A DNA stretch of 6,680 nucleotides. It comes from Pseudomonadota bacterium. Its GTDB lineage: Bacteria; Myxococcota; UBA9042; PHBI01. This document shows, in pieces, positions 5,631-6,680 of the stretch (position 1 is its first letter; each line of letters opens with the position of its first letter). The stretch lies in contig SXIE01000382.1 in the NCBI GenBank assembly GCA_005772945.1, positions 1 to 6,680 of the forward strand, in the 5' to 3' direction. A program made the translations under genes and the position numbers. The notes under the pieces were generated by a model, which saw only the letters and a program-made list of their open reading frames with translations, had not been told where the DNA came from and ran no database searches.

Positions 5631-6308
5631 TCAGTGCAGCGCGGTCGCCGTGCCGTATTGGGCCAGGAGGATCTCGCCGAGCAAGTCGACCAGCCGCTCA
5701 CAGCGCGTGGTCGGGCAGCGCATCTCGAGCAGCGCCTGGCGCGCACGAAAGTCGGTCAGGTAGAAGGCGGCCAGCCGATTGGCGAGCAGCCCCGGCTCCT
5801 CGGTCGACGAGAGAATCGCAAAGAGGCCGTCGCTCTCTTCGGGGCGCGGGGTGCGCGGGTCGTCCGCGAGCGCCGTGGCGAGCTGGTAGGCGACCTGGCG
5901 AAGGCGCCGCGCGGCCTCGCGCGCCCCGCGGCCCGGTTCGTCCGCGTCCTCCATGGCATCGGCGAAGAGGCGCCCGCCGACGTCGCGCACGCGGATGATA
6001 CGGACGCGCGAGAGGCCATGCACGAAGAGATCGAGCCGCCCGTCGGGGTAGCGCCGATCCGAGACGACGCGCCCGAGGCCAGCGGCGACGCCCGAATGGC
6101 CGACGCCATGAGGCACGCCCGCGCGGCGGCGCGCGGTGGACAAGGCCGCCTGCGGGCTGACGACGAGGAGCCGCCGGTCCGCGAGGCTTTCGCTCACCGT
6201 GGCGCAGAGGCTCGGGTCGTGGAGATGGAACGGCACGAGGGTCCCAGGGAAGAGCGTATACTCCGGCAGGAGGAGGAGCGGGAGCTCGGCATGGACCTCG
6301 ATTGGCAT
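5631..6308 (-). CDS. Stand-alone Lon substrate-binding (LON/PUL) domain protein
   Basis: A 225-residue protein matching the N-terminal substrate-binding domain of Lon protease. The opening strand LPLLLLPEYTLFPGTLVPFHL (residues 9-29) is the family hallmark. It is followed by R-R-L-L-V-V-S (45-51), G-L-G-R-V-V-S-D-R (77-85) with D-L-F-V-H-G-L-S-R-V-R-I, and a helical C-terminal part that includes L-A-N-R-L-A-A-F-Y-L. There is no AAA+ ATPase and no Ser-Lys protease domain, so it is not Lon itself. Such free-standing LON proteins are widespread, cytoplasmic, and thought to bind proteins or act as adaptors; their substrates are mostly unknown. The first ATG (6308) sits directly before the domain. 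The open frame continues upstream to GTG 6578 but there overlaps the Cys-rich gene with Arg-rich shadow sequence, so I rejected it. No Shine-Dalgarno precedes 6308. It lies 80 bp after the Cys-rich gene and well before the sigma gene. Confidence 0.9.
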   Translation of the reverse strand: MPIEVHAELPLLLLPEYTLFPGTLVPFHLHDPSLCATVSESLADRRLLVVSPQAALSTARRRAGVPHGVGHSGVAAGLGRVVSDRRYPDGRLDLFVHGLSRVRIIRVRDVGGRLFADAMEDADEPGRGAREAARRLRQVAYQLATALADDPRTPRPEESDGLFAILSSTEEPGLLANRLAAFYLTDFRARQALLEMRCPTTRCERLVDLLGEILLAQYGTATALH

Positions 6309-6388
6309 CGACGCGACAATCTGGGCATTGACGCCGCGGGTCAAATTCTCTCGCGAAGCTCGGCGCCCGCGAAGCGCGCTCGGCCCGC
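6309..6388. other. Intergenic region before the LON-domain gene
   Basis: 80 bp. It holds a direct repeat CGCGAAGC at 6352-6359 and 6368-6375 on the plus strand, 16 bp apart start to start, close to one and a half helical turns. On the minus strand a TTGACC lies at 6344-6339 but has only a poor -10 at the right distance. No Shine-Dalgarno and no terminator-like hairpin with a T-run are seen. Confidence 0.3.
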
Positions 6389-6680
6389 TCAGCGTGGACA
6401 GCCTGCGAGCTCGAGGGCCGTGCGCGCGCTCTCGATGCAGCGGACGGCGCTCACGCTCGCGCGCGCGACGCAACGGGCGGGACACTCGCGCGTCATGGCG
6501 CGCTCGATCGCCTCGCGCATCGACGGCACGAGGTCGGGGGACAGCTCGCCGAGGGTCACGCGTTTCGCGTTGTCGCACGCGACCTGGCAGCGATCGAGCG
6601 ACACCGTCTCGAGCACGGCGTCGGGCCGCGCGTGCGCGTCGGACCCTGGCTCGAGTCCATCCGCCGCCGCCAGCGCGTGC
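6389..6680 (-). CDS. C-terminal part of a Cys-rich protein with twin CX3C motifs (5' end beyond the window)
   Basis: The frame is open from the right edge to the TGA at 6391-6389, about 96 codons. The part upstream of GTG 6616 (A-L-A-A-A-D-G-L-E-P-G-S-D-A) is Ala/Asp/Gly/Pro-rich like a linker after a signal peptide, so I read the gene as continuing off the edge rather than starting at that GTG. The rest has six cysteines: C-Q-V-A-C, 30 residues later C-P-A-R-C, then two single Cys, the last in A-G-C-P-R at the end. Between them are amphipathic helices (V-P-S-M-R-E-A-I-E-R-A-M). Paired CX3C on helices suggests a disulfide-staples helical hairpin, which would need an oxidising compartment, so export is likely. 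Similar short Cys modules are common in myxobacterial secreted proteins, by recollection only. Function unknown. Confidence 0.7.
   Translation of the reverse strand, partial: HALAAADGLEPGSDAHARPDAVLETVSLDRCQVACDNAKRVTLGELSPDLVPSMREAIERAMTRECPARCVARASVSAVRCIESARTALELAGCPR

Noticed and set aside
6316..6344. Possible promoter TTGACC with a 17-bp spacer and GATTGT before the LON-domain gene
   Set aside because: The -10 matches only 3 of 6 positions and would put the transcript start at the ATG itself; too weak to call.
6309..6578. Upstream extension of the LON-domain gene to GTG 6578
   Set aside because: The added 90 residues are Arg-rich, overlap the Cys-rich gene in another frame, and lie outside the LON domain, which begins right after ATG 6308.

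Overview
The window is very GC-rich (about 70 %), and its coding third positions are almost all G or C. Every convincing gene lies on the minus strand, so the window reads right to left. Lipoproteins with lipobox signals, a metzincin-like surface protease with tandem beta-sandwich repeats, an outer-membrane barrel behind an ECF sigma factor, and a Cys-rich protein with paired CX3C motifs together suggest a Gram-negative, diderm bacterium. The best guess is a myxobacterium-like member of Myxococcota (Polyangia). This placement is inference from style and composition; no marker gene is present.

Layout in the direction of transcription: (1) 6680-6389, the 3' end of a Cys-rich protein whose start is outside the window. 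(2) 6308-5631, a free-standing Lon substrate-binding (LON/PUL) domain protein. (3) 5465-4713, an ECF-family sigma factor with an uncertain start, followed after one spacer codon by (4) 4709-3114, a predicted outer-membrane beta-barrel with a Pro-rich N-terminal linker. (5) A 125-bp gap holding the clearest promoter in the window (TTGACA, 17-bp spacer, AATAAT). (6) 2988-2098, a lipoprotein of unknown function. (7) 2094-127, a 655-residue lipoprotein metalloprotease with three tandem IPT-like repeats and an HEXXHXXG zinc site. (8) 130-1, the N-terminus of a third lipoprotein, overlapping the protease stop by 4 bp and running off the left edge.

Two transcription units stand out. The sigma factor and barrel genes are coupled (TAG, one codon, ATG), which suggests that an envelope-stress or surface-remodelling regulator is co-expressed with an outer-membrane protein; no anti-sigma gene lies next to it. 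The three lipoprotein genes form a tightly packed operon behind the strong promoter, giving a co-expressed set of surface or periplasmic proteins around one putative protease. The Lon-domain protein and the Cys-rich protein look like separate or loosely linked genes.

No rRNA, tRNA, CRISPR array, insertion sequence, phage gene or convincing intrinsic terminator was seen. The long plus-strand open frames are judged to be antisense shadows of the high-GC3 genes.
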